From Maridesulfovibrio frigidus DSM 17176 (GTDB taxonomy: Bacteria > Desulfobacterota > Desulfovibrionia > Desulfovibrionales > Desulfovibrionaceae), in assembly GCF_000711735.1 (NCBI RefSeq), contig NZ_JONL01000004.1, positions 248,001 through 312,000 of the forward strand: a stretch of DNA of 64,000 nucleotides. Direction: 5' to 3'. A program made the translations under genes and the position numbers. The notes under the pieces are model-generated. The model saw only the letters and a list, made by a program, of their open reading frames with translations, made no database searches and had not been told where the DNA came from. This document shows, piece after piece, positions 8,572-17,878 of this stretch; the stretch's first letter is position 1; the number at the start of each line of letters is the position of its first letter.

Positions 8572-8904
8572 TAAAAAATACCCTCAATTGGTTTTTGTTC
8601 AATTAATTAAGTTAATATTTATTTGTAGTTGTCAGTAGGAAGTGCTCCACTGACTACTTTGAATTGCTTCAGTACATTTAGACGTGCGTTACAGGTCTGG
8701 CAAGCATTGAATTTTCATTAGCCTTAGTTTGTAGCGTAATTTCTATAGTGAGTTGCGCAAAACTAATAAATAATGTTGGTGTTTTGCATAAGCTCATATT
8801 AAAATCTATTGACATGTGTTCTAAGAGAAGGAGCTGGCAGATTTTGTTGTGCTGATTTTTTGTTGAGGAGTATTTCTGTAAACACGTACAGATGAGGTGG
8901 TTTA
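8572..8904. other. Divergent intergenic region with a hairpin
   Basis: No gene is seen. An inverted repeat at 8631-8654 (GTCAGT...ACTGAC plus GGA/TCC, loop AGTGC) lies about 60 bases upstream of the minus-strand start and could be an operator or leader hairpin. A TTGACA at about 8809-8814 might be the -35 of the plus-strand gene, but I see no good -10. A ribosome site (GATGAGGTGG) precedes 8905. Confidence 0.4.
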
Positions 8905-9876
8905 ATGGTTATGCTAGAAAACGAGATGGGCGGTAAAATAAAGCTAGGAATCGCTAAGTGTCTTCTTGGACATAAAGTTAGATATGATGGATCGCAAAAG
9001 CTTGATAGATTCCTTCGCGATACGCTGGGTAGGTATGTGGAGTGGGTGCCTGTTTGTCCAGAAGTTGAAACCGGTATGCCTATCCCTCGTGAAGCTGTAA
9101 GACTTGTTGGTGAGATTGATTCGCCCCGGCTTGTTGGACGCAAATCCGGTGAAGACTGGACTGATCGAATGCAGAAGTGGGGAGCGATGCGTCTGCAACA
9201 ACTCGAAGAGCAAGGTACTTGCGGATATGTCTTTAAATATGGTTCACCGTCTAGCGGAATGGCCCGTGTTAAAGTTTATAGTGAAAATGGGATGCCTCGA
9301 CTCGAAGGGAGTGGACTATGGGCTCGCATGGTTATGGACCGCTTTCCGCAGTTACCATTCGAAGATGATGGTCGGCTTCATGATCCTCGATTAAGAGAAA
9401 ATTTCATATCAAGAGTGTTCACGCTCAAGCGTTGGCGCGAAGCCATGGCAAATGGGCGGACAGTTGGGAAGCTTGTCGAGTTTCACACAAGACACAAGAT
9501 GTTGATTATGGCCCATAATGAGGTTGTTTATCGCGCTATGGGCAAGCTTGTAGCTCAAGCCGGTGTTGCTAAAACCGATGAAACTTTCCAGCAATATTTT
9601 GAGATGCTTTTTAAAGCTCTTTCCTACAAACACACTGTGAGCAAAAATGTAAATGTCCTTACTCATGCCGTGGGTTATTTCAAAAAGGATTTGGTCTCAT
9701 CCGAGAAAGTCGAGTTGCTTGAACTCATTGGTCAGTATCAGAAAGAACTTGTCCCCCTTATCGTCCCCATGACAATGATCAACCATTATGTCCGGAAGTA
9801 TGGGAAAGAGTATTTGGATAAGCAATATTACCTGCATCCATATCCCGCAGAACTTATGTTGAGAAATCATGTCTGA
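8905..9876 (+). CDS. DUF523-DUF1722 fusion protein (TudS-like desulfurase domain)
   Basis: 323 residues. Residues about 12-165 are a DUF523 domain (LGIAKCLLGHKVRYDG, VPVCPEVETGMPIPRE, VFKYGSPSSGMARVKVY), the family of the [4Fe-4S] thiouracil desulfidase TudS. Residues about 190-315 are DUF1722 (FHTRHKMLIMAHN...YKHTVSKNVNVLTH...YFKK). TudS binds its cluster with three cysteines; Cys19 and Cys51 are present here, but the usual SPSCG cysteine reads Ser117 (SPSSG). Cys106, eleven residues earlier, is the only nearby candidate. The fused form is common in bacteria, often near photolyase genes, but no photolyase is here. Biological role is unproven. Confidence 0.85.
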   Translation: MVMLENEMGGKIKLGIAKCLLGHKVRYDGSQKLDRFLRDTLGRYVEWVPVCPEVETGMPIPREAVRLVGEIDSPRLVGRKSGEDWTDRMQKWGAMRLQQLEEQGTCGYVFKYGSPSSGMARVKVYSENGMPRLEGSGLWARMVMDRFPQLPFEDDGRLHDPRLRENFISRVFTLKRWREAMANGRTVGKLVEFHTRHKMLIMAHNEVVYRAMGKLVAQAGVAKTDETFQQYFEMLFKALSYKHTVSKNVNVLTHAVGYFKKDLVSSEKVELLELIGQYQKELVPLIVPMTMINHYVRKYGKEYLDKQYYLHPYPAELMLRNHV

Positions 9877-9968
9877 TATTAGATAATAATATATGCAGGT
9901 GAAAAGCTAGATTGGGTCTTTTCCCGTGGGCTAGTAATAACGTTGTTAACCAAAGTCGTTCCTGCTAG

Positions 9969-9989
9969 ACCTATTATACTGTAATAGGT
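9969..9989. promoter_or_regulatory. Palindrome upstream of the PAS-LuxR regulator gene
   Basis: ACCTATTA and TAATAGGT are perfect 8-bp arms around a 5-base spacer, in the 200-bp gap before the regulator. It is AT-rich without a T-run, so an operator, perhaps autoregulatory, is more likely than a terminator. The binding protein is not known. Confidence 0.45.
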
Positions 9990-10077
9990 AGCGTGTATTC
10001 TTACGCCTTTAAGGAAAGAGCAAATATTTAGAAGTAATGGTTCAAATTAGTTTGATTTACCTAGACGGAGTGTTTCC

Positions 10078-11295
10078 TTGAGTGCAGACGATCATGGAAG
10101 TTTAGACAGGCTGTCTGAGCAAATATCAGAAGTCTTTGAATCTTTTTCAGATTTTATTCTATTCACTGACGGTGCAGGTTTTATCTGTTCCGCCAATCCT
10201 CCTGCTGTGGAATTTTTTGACGGGCCTCTATGTGAGCGCAGTCTCTGGAGTATTCTGGGGGTAGATGTTTCAGATATTAAAGAGTTTGTGAAGCTATATG
10301 CCGCTGAAAACGTTTACGAAATACCTTATGGGGACGGTGGCGGTAGCTTTTCGCTGCGCCTTATCCCTCTTTGCGGTCCATTTTGTTCAGAAGGATATGT
10401 AGCTGTTGTTACAAACAACGCGCCGTTTGTTGAATTGCATGAAACGTATGAAGAGCGTATTGAGGATAATATTGCAGCCCTTGATGACAGTGTCTCTCTT
10501 TTTAATGCCTTATTTGAAGTTGCGCACGATTCTACAATACTTACCGATTCTTCTTTTAGAATACTGACCTCGAATCCTGCCTCAGAGAAGGCTTTCGGGC
10601 GGCGGGCAACTCTGTCCGGTAACAGCTGTTTAAATATTTTTAGTGCCGCTTCCTCTGTTGTTGTTCGGGAATATTTTGAGAACTGCACAGCTGAGCTTCC
10701 GGTTCCTTTCGATGATCTGCTCACAGCAATCAATAGTAGCGGTAAAGAAATTTCTGTCGAGTTAACTTTACACAAAGTGCGCTTGCAGTCCGATATAGTT
10801 TTTCATCTGGTGTTGCGCGACATGACAAATATACAACGCCTTGAGACTGGCCTTGAAGAAACCCGCGAGCAGGTGGATGGGATGAATGTGGCTTTGCGCA
10901 CGGTGATTGAGTCTGTGGAAGAAGAAAAGCGAGATATGCACGAAGATTTTTCTCAGCAGGTTCGGGAGCAGATCAACCCCGCGCTGGATAGAATGATTAA
11001 AGAGCCTCTTCCTCAAATGCGCAAAAGTTTCGGAAAGTTTATTAAGGAGCGTCTATCCGCTCTGGCTGGAGAAAGCGGGGATCAGTTCGAAGATCTATTG
11101 CTACAGTTGACTCCTCGTGAAATCGAAATATGTCGCTATATTGAAGCAGGAAAGGGTAGCGAGCATACTGCGGAGTTGTTAGCTATCTCGACTGATACCG
11201 TTCGTACCCATCGTAAAAATATTCGCCGCAAACTTGGATTGCGCGGCACGGGTACTTCTCTTATTTCCTACCTTAAGCATCAGGTCAGCTCTTAA
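10078..11295 (+). CDS. PAS-domain transcription regulator with LuxR-type HTH
   Basis: 405 residues from a TTG start with GGAG about 10 bases upstream. Residues about 15-120 and 135-255 form two PAS-like sensor domains (FILFTDGAGFICSANPPAVE; STILTDSSFRILTSNPASEKAFG). A coiled-coil linker (about 255-330) leads to a C-terminal LuxR/GerE helix-turn-helix (LTPREIEICRYIEAGKGSEHTAELLAISTDTVRTHRKNIRRKLG). There is no receiver or membrane segment, so it should sense a cytosolic cue. Transcription factors of this design are frequent in Desulfovibrio. Palindromes lie on both sides of the gene, one just ahead of ablA, so control of itself or of the osmolyte genes is possible but not shown. Confidence 0.85.
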   Translation: MSADDHGSLDRLSEQISEVFESFSDFILFTDGAGFICSANPPAVEFFDGPLCERSLWSILGVDVSDIKEFVKLYAAENVYEIPYGDGGGSFSLRLIPLCGPFCSEGYVAVVTNNAPFVELHETYEERIEDNIAALDDSVSLFNALFEVAHDSTILTDSSFRILTSNPASEKAFGRRATLSGNSCLNIFSAASSVVVREYFENCTAELPVPFDDLLTAINSSGKEISVELTLHKVRLQSDIVFHLVLRDMTNIQRLETGLEETREQVDGMNVALRTVIESVEEEKRDMHEDFSQQVREQINPALDRMIKEPLPQMRKSFGKFIKERLSALAGESGDQFEDLLLQLTPREIEICRYIEAGKGSEHTAELLAISTDTVRTHRKNIRRKLGLRGTGTSLISYLKHQVSS

Positions 11296-11302
11296 CCTCT
11301 AT

Positions 11303-11321
11303 TGGGTATATCTTATACCCA
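11303..11321. promoter_or_regulatory. Palindrome TGGGTATA-TCT-TATACCCA after the regulator
   Basis: Perfect 8-bp arms with a 3-base centre, 8 bases after the regulator stop and followed by TTTTATACC. It may act as a weak terminator or as an operator for the following ablA gene. Confidence 0.45.
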
Positions 11322-11551
11322 TTTTATACCTAATCGGTCACCTTGTGGTAGATCCTTCATTCTGTTTTTATATACTCTCTTAAAGGCTATCAGCGTTTTC
11401 CTTTTTCAAGCCTTAGTACAATTACCCTTGAATAACTCTTAAAAAATACTCTTATGAGATGCGGTTTTTAAAACTGTCTCTTGTGGATTATGTTGACTTG
11501 TTTAACGGGTTTATTGTTTCAGATTTTATAATAAAAAACTCACAGGATGTT

Positions 11552-12865
11552 ATGACCGTTTATACAGAACGACAGGAAGAATTGGCTGGTGTTATTGATA
11601 TTAAATCCTCGAAGTCCGATTGGACCGATTGGAAATGGCATGTTCGTAATACTATTAAAACTGTTTCTAGTTTTGAAAAAGCCCTCGGAATTACATTTAG
11701 TGATAGTGAAAGAAAGCAACATGAGATGACCTTGCGGAAATTCCCTTTGGGGATCACTCCTTATTACCTTTCACTGATCGATGTAGAGGATTATAAAAAT
11801 GATCCTGTCTTCTTGCAGTCATTCCCAAGTCCTAAAGAGCTCATAATAGAACGGTGTGATATGTCTGATCCGTTGCATGAGGACGAAGACAGTCCCGTGC
11901 CCGGAATTACCCATCGTTACCCAGACCGCGTGCTTTTCCATGTAAGTAATCTTTGTTCCATGTATTGCAGGCATTGCACTCGCAAGCGTAAGGTTGGCGA
12001 TCAGGATTCTATTCCTTCTCGGCAGCAACTTGAGCAGGGGATAGAATATATCCGCAACACTCCACAGGTACGTGACGTACTCCTTTCCGGCGGCGATCCG
12101 CTCATGCTTTCCGACGAGAAGCTGGATTGGCTTCTCACCAAGATTCGCGAGATTGAGCATGTGGAAGTTGTACGCATCGGAACCCGTATGCCTGTTGTGC
12201 TTCCTTATCGCATTACTGATGACCTTGTGAACATGCTTAAGAAGCATCATCCAGTCTGGGTTAATACTCATTTCAATCATCCCCGCGAAGTGACCGATTC
12301 ATCCAGAAGAGCTCTTGCTAAACTTGCTGATGTCGGCATCCCTTTAGGTAACCAAAGTGTACTGCTGGCAGGTGTTAACGACTGTCCTCGATTGATCAAA
12401 ACATTAAGTCATAAGCTAGTTAAGAGCCGCGTTCGCCCTTACTACCTGTACCAGTGTGATCTTTCCGAAGGGCTAAGTCATTTCAGGACTCCTGTTGGGA
12501 AAGGCATCGAGATTATGGAAAGCTTGCGCGGGCATACCAGTGGCTTTGCCGTGCCTACTTATGTTGTGGATGCTCCGGGTGGTGGCGGTAAGATTCCGGT
12601 CATGCCTAACTATATAATTTCATGGGCTAGCAATAAGGTTGTGCTACGAAATTATGAAGGAGTCATTACTACATATACTGAGCCTGAGTCTTATGAGTGC
12701 AACTATTGCGATAGGAACTGCGCCGATTGTAACCTTCAGCTCAAAGAAGATGATGCGGAAGAAAAGGCCATCGGTGTTCAAAAGCTTATTTCTGATTGGG
12801 ATGAGACTCTTAGCCTGACTCCTGAAGATACTGAAAGGATGGAGCGCAATTCTAATGTTGCATGA
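11552..12865 (+). CDS. ablA: Lysine 2,3-aminomutase (radical SAM, PLP)
   Basis: Converts L-alpha-lysine to L-beta-lysine, the first step of N-epsilon-acetyl-beta-lysine osmolyte synthesis. In the 437-residue form, the radical-SAM cluster motif CSMYCRHC is at 135-142, the PLP-lysine motif PGGGGK ends at Lys347, and C-terminal cysteines [11 protein letters not shown] probably bind zinc. The frame is open to an ATG at 11459, but that start has no ribosome site and its 31 extra residues lack family character. AGGA at 11544-11547 precedes the ATG at 11552 with short spacing, and a TATAAT at 11527-11532 would place transcription start downstream of 11459. It overlaps ablB by 11 bases, implying translational coupling. 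Osmotic induction is known for this pathway. Confidence 0.93.
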   Translation: MTVYTERQEELAGVIDIKSSKSDWTDWKWHVRNTIKTVSSFEKALGITFSDSERKQHEMTLRKFPLGITPYYLSLIDVEDYKNDPVFLQSFPSPKELIIERCDMSDPLHEDEDSPVPGITHRYPDRVLFHVSNLCSMYCRHCTRKRKVGDQDSIPSRQQLEQGIEYIRNTPQVRDVLLSGGDPLMLSDEKLDWLLTKIREIEHVEVVRIGTRMPVVLPYRITDDLVNMLKKHHPVWVNTHFNHPREVTDSSRRALAKLADVGIPLGNQSVLLAGVNDCPRLIKTLSHKLVKSRVRPYYLYQCDLSEGLSHFRTPVGKGIEIMESLRGHTSGFAVPTYVVDAPGGGGKIPVMPNYIISWASNKVVLRNYEGVITTYTEPESYECNYCDRNCADCNLQLKEDDAEEKAIGVQKLISDWDETLSLTPEDTERMERNSNVA

Positions 12866-13688
12866 TTCCGTCGTTAAGGTTGGGCAGAGTACTATACAGG
12901 TGGGACCGTTTAATGACCGTATCTATCTCATGTCGCTAGCGCCAGAAGACGGTCCGGCCATTATTGATGAATTGACGGACATCGCTGCGAGCAAGGATGT
13001 ATCTAAGATTTTCGCAAAAATTCCCGAATCGCAGGCTGTACCTTTTCTGTCCTGCGGGTTTGAAAAGGAAGCGGAAGTTCCGAATATGTTTGACGGTGAA
13101 GCTGGGGTTTTTCTTAGCTTGTATCGCTATCCTTGGCGCAGAGAGCTAGGCAACATGGAGGAGCTTGATAATGTTCTTTCAGTTGCCAAAAGCAAACACG
13201 GGAAGGGAAATGTTTCGACCCTTCCCGGTAGCCTGAATATGCGTAGTTTGAGGGTCGAAGATGTAAGCGTGCTTGCAACGCTTTACGGACAGACCTTTAA
13301 AACCTATCCATTTCCCATCACTGACCCTGAATTTGTGCGTCAGGAAATGGATGATGGTACTCGTTTTATAGGAGTATTTGAGGGCGATAAACTCGTCGGA
13401 GCCGCCTCGGCAGAGGTCAGCAAAGACGGCTGGAGTGCGGAAATGACTGATTTTGCAGTTAATCCTGCGTTCCGCGCAATGGGCATTGCCGGAGCATTGC
13501 TTCGTGCTCTTGAAAAAGATTGTGATAAGGCTGGAATTAAATGTCTTTTCACCATAGCCCGTGGTTGCTCCTATGGGATAAATTCATTGTTCTCCAAAGG
13601 AGGCTATGAATACGCCGGACGTTTGATAAATAACACAAATATCAGCGGTAGCCTTGAGTCCATGAATGTTTGGTCTAAGGTAAGCTGA
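12855..13688 (+). CDS. ablB: Beta-lysine N6-acetyltransferase (GNAT)
   Basis: 277 residues with a C-terminal GNAT fold: [27 protein letters not shown] holds the acetyl-CoA binding loop (about 195-220), and a preceding beta segment [18 protein letters not shown] fits motif D/A topology. Partner enzyme of AblA, it acetylates beta-lysine at the epsilon amine to make the compatible solute N-epsilon-acetyl-beta-lysine. The 11-base overlap with ablA and the co-orientation make the assignment firm. The pair is typical of salt-tolerant methanogens, sulfate reducers and clostridia, which supports a saline habitat. Confidence 0.92.
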   Translation: MLHDSVVKVGQSTIQVGPFNDRIYLMSLAPEDGPAIIDELTDIAASKDVSKIFAKIPESQAVPFLSCGFEKEAEVPNMFDGEAGVFLSLYRYPWRRELGNMEELDNVLSVAKSKHGKGNVSTLPGSLNMRSLRVEDVSVLATLYGQTFKTYPFPITDPEFVRQEMDDGTRFIGVFEGDKLVGAASAEVSKDGWSAEMTDFAVNPAFRAMGIAGALLRALEKDCDKAGIKCLFTIARGCSYGINSLFSKGGYEYAGRLINNTNISGSLESMNVWSKVS

Positions 13689-13710
13689 TTTTCTAAGAGC
13701 ATTCAAGATA

Positions 13711-14808
13711 TCATGCTTTTTTCTCAGCTGCGCAGTGCAGAGCCTCTTCCATTGAGAGTGTAGAAAAGCATTTATTACATGATATACAAGTTGCTTTTTC
13801 CCTGTTTCCTTCTGCCCATCTTTTTATGAGGTGAGGTTCTCTGATTAGTGGCCTTGAAAGGGCAATGTAGTCGGCCAGACCTGAAGTCACAGCTTTTTCT
13901 ACAACATTAAAAGACAGGAACCCACCTACGAGAATTAGTGGAATATTTATTTTTTCCTTTAAGAGTTTGGCAGTTTCTTCGTAGTAAAATTCACGGTCTT
14001 CGGACTTTGAAGTGCCGGCTCTTGATGGCGTAAATTTGCCGGATTCGAAGGTTCCTCCGCTGATCTCAATGGCGTCAACTGTGTGCTCTTCAAGCATGCG
14101 GCAGACTTCGATTGTCTCTTCTTCTGTCATTCCGTTTTTAACAAAATCCTCTGAATTTATCTTGACCATTACCGGGAAGGAAGGGCCAACAGATTCTCTT
14201 ACTTTGTCACAAACTTGGAGTAGAAATCTTGCGCGGTTTTCAAGCTTTCCACCGTATTCGTCCCCACGTTTATTGTAGTGGGGAGATAAAAACTGGCTAA
14301 GCAAATATCCATGAGCCGCATGGATCTGTACTGCATCAAAACCGGATTTTACGGCCCTTATTGCTGCTTTTGCAAAGGCTTTTGCGGTTCTGTCTATGTC
14401 TTTGGCGGTCATTGCGGAAGCTATTAGAACTTTTTCCTCAAAATCATCTGATGGACCGAGCGGTCCATATTCCCCACACCCGATGCCTTTTTTACCTGCA
14501 TGCGCAAGCTGCGCGGCAACTAGACTTCCATTTTCGTGGATAGTCGCTGTCATCTTTTTTAAACCATCAAGCATATCATCAGAGTATATGCCCATCTGCC
14601 TCGGGCCTGCCTGACCTTCAAGCACAACATGAGTATGCCCGCTGATTATTAAGCCTACGTCGCCCTTAGCAAGATCAGCCATGTAGCTTAGCAGTTGATC
14701 TTGCACTTTTCCATCAAGTCCGGACATCGCTTCGTATGTTGCAGATCTTACAAAGCGGTTTTTTATATTCAGCCTGTTAATCTCGGTAGGTTCAAATAAT
14801 TTAGACAT
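13711..14808 (-). CDS. NADH:flavin oxidoreductase, Old Yellow Enzyme family (YqjM-like)
   Basis: A 365-residue single-domain FMN-dependent TIM barrel. It shows LFEPTEINRLNIKNRFVRSAT at the start, QLAHAGKKG, the active-site pair in QIHAAHGYLLSQFLSPHYNKRGDEYGG, and a C-terminal phosphate-binding section (LVGGFLSFNVVEKAV...LSRPLI). It probably reduces activated C=C bonds with NAD(P)H. The tail carries CISCNKC (near residue 342), found in family members with extra iron-sulfur or zinc ligands, but the large C-terminal NAD domain of the 2,4-dienoyl-CoA reductase type is absent. AAAGGA lies before the ATG. It is convergent with ablB and monocistronic. Physiological substrate unknown. Confidence 0.88.
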   Translation of the reverse strand: MSKLFEPTEINRLNIKNRFVRSATYEAMSGLDGKVQDQLLSYMADLAKGDVGLIISGHTHVVLEGQAGPRQMGIYSDDMLDGLKKMTATIHENGSLVAAQLAHAGKKGIGCGEYGPLGPSDDFEEKVLIASAMTAKDIDRTAKAFAKAAIRAVKSGFDAVQIHAAHGYLLSQFLSPHYNKRGDEYGGKLENRARFLLQVCDKVRESVGPSFPVMVKINSEDFVKNGMTEEETIEVCRMLEEHTVDAIEISGGTFESGKFTPSRAGTSKSEDREFYYEETAKLLKEKINIPLILVGGFLSFNVVEKAVTSGLADYIALSRPLIREPHLIKRWAEGNREKATCISCNKCFSTLSMEEALHCAAEKKA

Positions 14809-14881
14809 GTGTTCCTTTCTTTATGGTTTCTCGGTTAGAGCGAACTTTGGCCCACGTATGCTCGTGAATCTGAATTCTAGT

Positions 14882-15484
14882 TTACTGTAAATTGATCCAT
14901 GTTGTCATGCCAGTATCTGGTTCGAAGCGGGCAAAAGATATAGGAGATGCAGTCTGGTTGCTTTCATTCATCTCAGGGCTGTCTATCTGTAACTGACATT
15001 CTATCAAGAATGGGTTTGCTACTTTCCAGCTATACTTTTTAAAGGTTGCAACCATGCCGGCGACAACTTGAGTCGCGTGTTGCCGTGCTATCTCATTGTT
15101 TGGATATGATGACGAAAGAAGCAAACATGTTGCACCCTCCCTACCGAAAACGAGCAGTGATAGTTCAAAATGTTCTATGGCGAAATTCGGTTGTCTGGCG
15201 AGGTATTGTTCTACCTGACGTAAGAAGAGATCTTTGGTTAGCTGAGCTGGGTGAACTTCTTCAACCGTCATTTGTTTTTGCGGCGCAGGAGCCTGCGGAG
15301 GTTCGGGCACAACGATAACAAAAATTACAGATAAAACGATGCTCAGTGAGAGATAGGTGGTGAAAGCCATGGCCTTGTCTCTATAGTCTGGTCCGCACCA
15401 GAAAACTAATTTTTGTGGAATAAATAATCCCGCTATGGCGAGGATGAAGGCAGCTATAGCTGCATATACTAGTATAATTTCCAC
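14882..15484 (-). CDS. Membrane-anchored protein of unknown function
   Basis: About 200 residues. Two N-terminal transmembrane segments (IILVYAAIAAFILAIAGLF; TYLSLSIVLSVIFVIVV) flank a short basic loop, followed by a Pro-rich linker (PEPPQAPAPQ) and a soluble domain of about 130 residues that should face the periplasm. The GTG at 15484 has a good AGGAG six bases upstream (15491-15495). An ATG at 15499 and a TTG at 15535 are alternatives in the same frame. I do not recognise the soluble domain. It sits divergently from tssA, with 264 bp between, and is not obviously part of the secretion cluster. Confidence 0.65.
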   Translation of the reverse strand: MEIILVYAAIAAFILAIAGLFIPQKLVFWCGPDYRDKAMAFTTYLSLSIVLSVIFVIVVPEPPQAPAPQKQMTVEEVHPAQLTKDLFLRQVEQYLARQPNFAIEHFELSLLVFGREGATCLLLSSSYPNNEIARQHATQVVAGMVATFKKYSWKVANPFLIECQLQIDSPEMNESNQTASPISFARFEPDTGMTTWINLQ

Positions 15485-15716
15485 ATCTGTCTCCTGCATT
15501 GATAATGTACCAGAGTTAAGAAGATAACAGCACAACGGCTAAACAAGCAATATGCTACATGGAATAGTGGTGATTATTACAACAATATTGATTTGAAGTG
15601 ACGGTGTGAGCTTTCCTAAAGGCTTTGTTTGCTAAATTACTCAGTATGATTTATCCTACAAAGTAAGTCTATTAAAGGACTGATTAGATGTGCTGATTTT
15701 ATTTGAGACTCGCCTG

Positions 15717-15722
15717 TATAAT
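15717..15722 (+). promoter_or_regulatory. Possible -10 element of the first T6SS operon
   Basis: A perfect TATAAT lies 26 bases before tssA. The hexamer 17 bases further up (TGATTT) is a poor -35, so an activator may be needed. I searched the 264-bp gap for a sigma54 GG-N10-GC element and found none. Confidence 0.4.
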
Positions 15723-15748
15723 TTTTTCATGGTGTTCGTGGGGGATTA

Positions 15749-17338
15749 ATGGATCTGATAACTCTCGGTAAAGAACCTATAAGCGTGGCCAAACCAGCGG
15801 GTGACGATGCCCGTTACGAACCGGAATATGATGAGCTTCAACAGCAGGTCGATAAGCTTACCAGCGTTACGGCTGACGGGGTTATTGATTGGAAGCAGGT
15901 TGTTAAACTTTGTTCGGCTATTTTATCCAGCAAATCTAAAGATATCAAAGTAGCTTCATATCTTGGTGTTGCTCTTTTGAACTTGAAGGGAGTTGAAGGA
16001 CTTTCTGTCAGTGCTCAGATTTTGCTGGATATGGTCACTGAATATTGGGACAACATGTATCCTGCTAAAAAGAGGATGCGTGGAAGGTTTAATGCCATAA
16101 GCTGGTGGTCTGATAATGCCGAAAAATTTCTCACCACTTATGAGGGTGGTGACATTCCACAGGACACCGTTGATCTCTTAGCTCAGCGTATTACCGGTCT
16201 GGATGAAGCTCTTGCGGAAAAAGCAGACGATGCACCCATTCTTAGGAGTTTAGCTGATTATGCGAACCGTTTACCTGTTGAGGCTACCGAAGATCCAGAA
16301 TCTGAACAGCCGCAGGATTCCGGTGCGGAACAGTCTGAGTCCGAAAGTAAGCAGCAGGTAAAAGCGCAAAGTGTAAGTGCTGCCACTACGACGCAGTCTG
16401 CACGATCTGATGGTATTTCTGCGGGAAGCATTAACTCGCCAGAGGAATGTCAAAGGCAGCTCAGCGCGGGGCTTGATTTGCTTTCTGCTGTTGCTGATTA
16501 TCAGCTCGCCAATGATGTGGCGAATGTTGCTGGGTACAGGCTGCGGAGAATGGCTGCATGGCTTCCCGTAGTTGCATTGCCTCCTGCTGAGAAAGGTCTG
16601 ACTATGATTCCCTCGCCTGATAGCTCGGTCAAAGACTCTATAATCAGCTTATTAAACAGCCGCGATTATATCGGAGCCGCTCAGGCCGCTGAGTCGAGAG
16701 TCGGCCAATTCCTTTTCTGGCTTGATTTAAGTCACCTTACCGTTCTTGCTCTTGAGGGTCTTGGGGAGGATTACTCAAACTCTAAGCTTGCGGTGGAGCT
16801 TGAGGTTAGTGTCCTGGTTAAAAGGCTTGCGGGTATTGAGTCTATGACATTTTCGGACGGAACCCCTTTTGCCGACACCAAGACGAAGTCCTGGCTGAAA
16901 TCTCTTAATAGGGAGAAAGATGCGGGGTTTGGCGGAACCGCTGAGAAAGGAGCCGCAGCGGAAAAGATCTTTGCCGAAGCCGCTAAATTGGTAAAAAGTA
17001 AAAAAATATTTGACGCTGTGTCCATTATTCAGGATAGTTTAAATAGTAGTCCCTCTGGACATGAGCGTTTTTTGCTCAGGCTCGGGCTGATCCGGCTTCT
17101 TACTGATGTGGATCAGAGCGGGCTTGCACATGCTCATGCGGATGAAGTTATTGAGCATATCAAGAAGTTTCGTCTTGATAAGTGGGACCCGGAACTGGCT
17201 CTTAGAGGGCTTATGACAGTTTACGAAGCTCTTATAGCAGAGGGTGGAGATGAAGCAGCTCTCTTAGCGAAGGATACATTGAAGCAAATCTGCAGAATTA
17301 ATCCTGCTGAGGCGCTTAAAATAGATGGTTTGAACTGA
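15749..17338 (+). CDS. tssA: T6SS protein TssA (ImpA N-terminal and VasJ-type C-terminal)
   Basis: 529 residues. The N-terminal 130 residues match the ImpA_N domain (PISVAKPAGDDARYEPEYDEL...IDWKQVV...SKDIKVASYLGVALL), then comes an acidic Ser/Gln-rich linker (about 180-230), then a C-terminal alpha-helical VasJ-like domain starting near CQRQLSAGLDLL. TssA proteins contact the baseplate and the distal end of the growing sheath and guide tube/sheath polymerisation in the cytosol. As the first gene of the plus-strand operon it precedes tssB by 46 bp. The VasJ-type C-terminus suggests the long, sheath-tip class rather than the short ring-forming class, but that is inference. Confidence 0.92.
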   Translation: MDLITLGKEPISVAKPAGDDARYEPEYDELQQQVDKLTSVTADGVIDWKQVVKLCSAILSSKSKDIKVASYLGVALLNLKGVEGLSVSAQILLDMVTEYWDNMYPAKKRMRGRFNAISWWSDNAEKFLTTYEGGDIPQDTVDLLAQRITGLDEALAEKADDAPILRSLADYANRLPVEATEDPESEQPQDSGAEQSESESKQQVKAQSVSAATTTQSARSDGISAGSINSPEECQRQLSAGLDLLSAVADYQLANDVANVAGYRLRRMAAWLPVVALPPAEKGLTMIPSPDSSVKDSIISLLNSRDYIGAAQAAESRVGQFLFWLDLSHLTVLALEGLGEDYSNSKLAVELEVSVLVKRLAGIESMTFSDGTPFADTKTKSWLKSLNREKDAGFGGTAEKGAAAEKIFAEAAKLVKSKKIFDAVSIIQDSLNSSPSGHERFLLRLGLIRLLTDVDQSGLAHAHADEVIEHIKKFRLDKWDPELALRGLMTVYEALIAEGGDEAALLAKDTLKQICRINPAEALKIDGLN

Positions 17339-17384
17339 GGTTCGCTGGAATAATATTTGGAACGATTTATTGGAGGTCAAAAGC

Positions 17385-17867
17385 ATGGCGAAAGAAGGAT
17401 CCGTTGCCCCGAAAGAAAGGGTGAACATAGTTTATAAACCGGAAACTGGTAATGCTAAAGAAGAAGTGGAACTTCCTCTGAAGCTTCTGGTGCTGGGCGA
17501 TTTCTCTCAAAAGAGCGATGATAGCATGGTCGAGGACCGTGACCCCGTTAATATCGACAAAGACAATTTCAATGAGGTTCTCAAAGCTCAGGATTTGGAG
17601 CTTACTTTGGGAGTTGATAATAAACTCACCAATGAGCCGGACGCTCAAATGGCTGTGAAACTTAAATTTGACAGCCTTAAAGATTTTGATCCTGACCAGA
17701 TTATCAAACAGGTTCCTGAATTGCAGCAACTTATGGAACTGCGCGAGGCTCTTAAAGCTTTGAAAAGCCCGCTTTCCAATGTTCCTGAATTCAGGAAAAA
17801 AGTTCAGAGCTTGGTCAAGGACGCTGGTGCGCGTGAACGTTTACTTAAAGAACTTGGAATCGAGTAA
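17385..17867 (+). CDS. tssB: T6SS contractile sheath small subunit TssB (VipA)
   Basis: 160 residues from the ATG at 17385, which has GGAGG (17372-17376) upstream; a TTG at 17370 is an unlikely start. The core LPLKLLVLGDFS, VNIDKDNFNEVL, FDSLKDFDPDQI and a C-terminal helical segment (ELQQLMELREALKALK) are those of TssB, which pairs with TssC to build the contractile sheath around the Hcp tube. tssC follows after 11 bases. The same N-terminal signature recurs, diverged, in the minus-strand fusion at 34974-36491. Confidence 0.96.
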   Translation: MAKEGSVAPKERVNIVYKPETGNAKEEVELPLKLLVLGDFSQKSDDSMVEDRDPVNIDKDNFNEVLKAQDLELTLGVDNKLTNEPDAQMAVKLKFDSLKDFDPDQIIKQVPELQQLMELREALKALKSPLSNVPEFRKKVQSLVKDAGARERLLKELGIE

Positions 17868-17878
17868 GGGGGTCGTAT

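Noticed and set aside
11459-11551. Upstream start of lysine 2,3-aminomutase
   Set aside because: There is no ribosome site, the extra residues are atypical and a likely -10 element lies inside the segment.
15485-15748. Sigma54 promoter before the T6SS operon
   Set aside because: No GG-N10-GC element with adequate flanks was found; only a TATAAT at 15717 fits a promoter.
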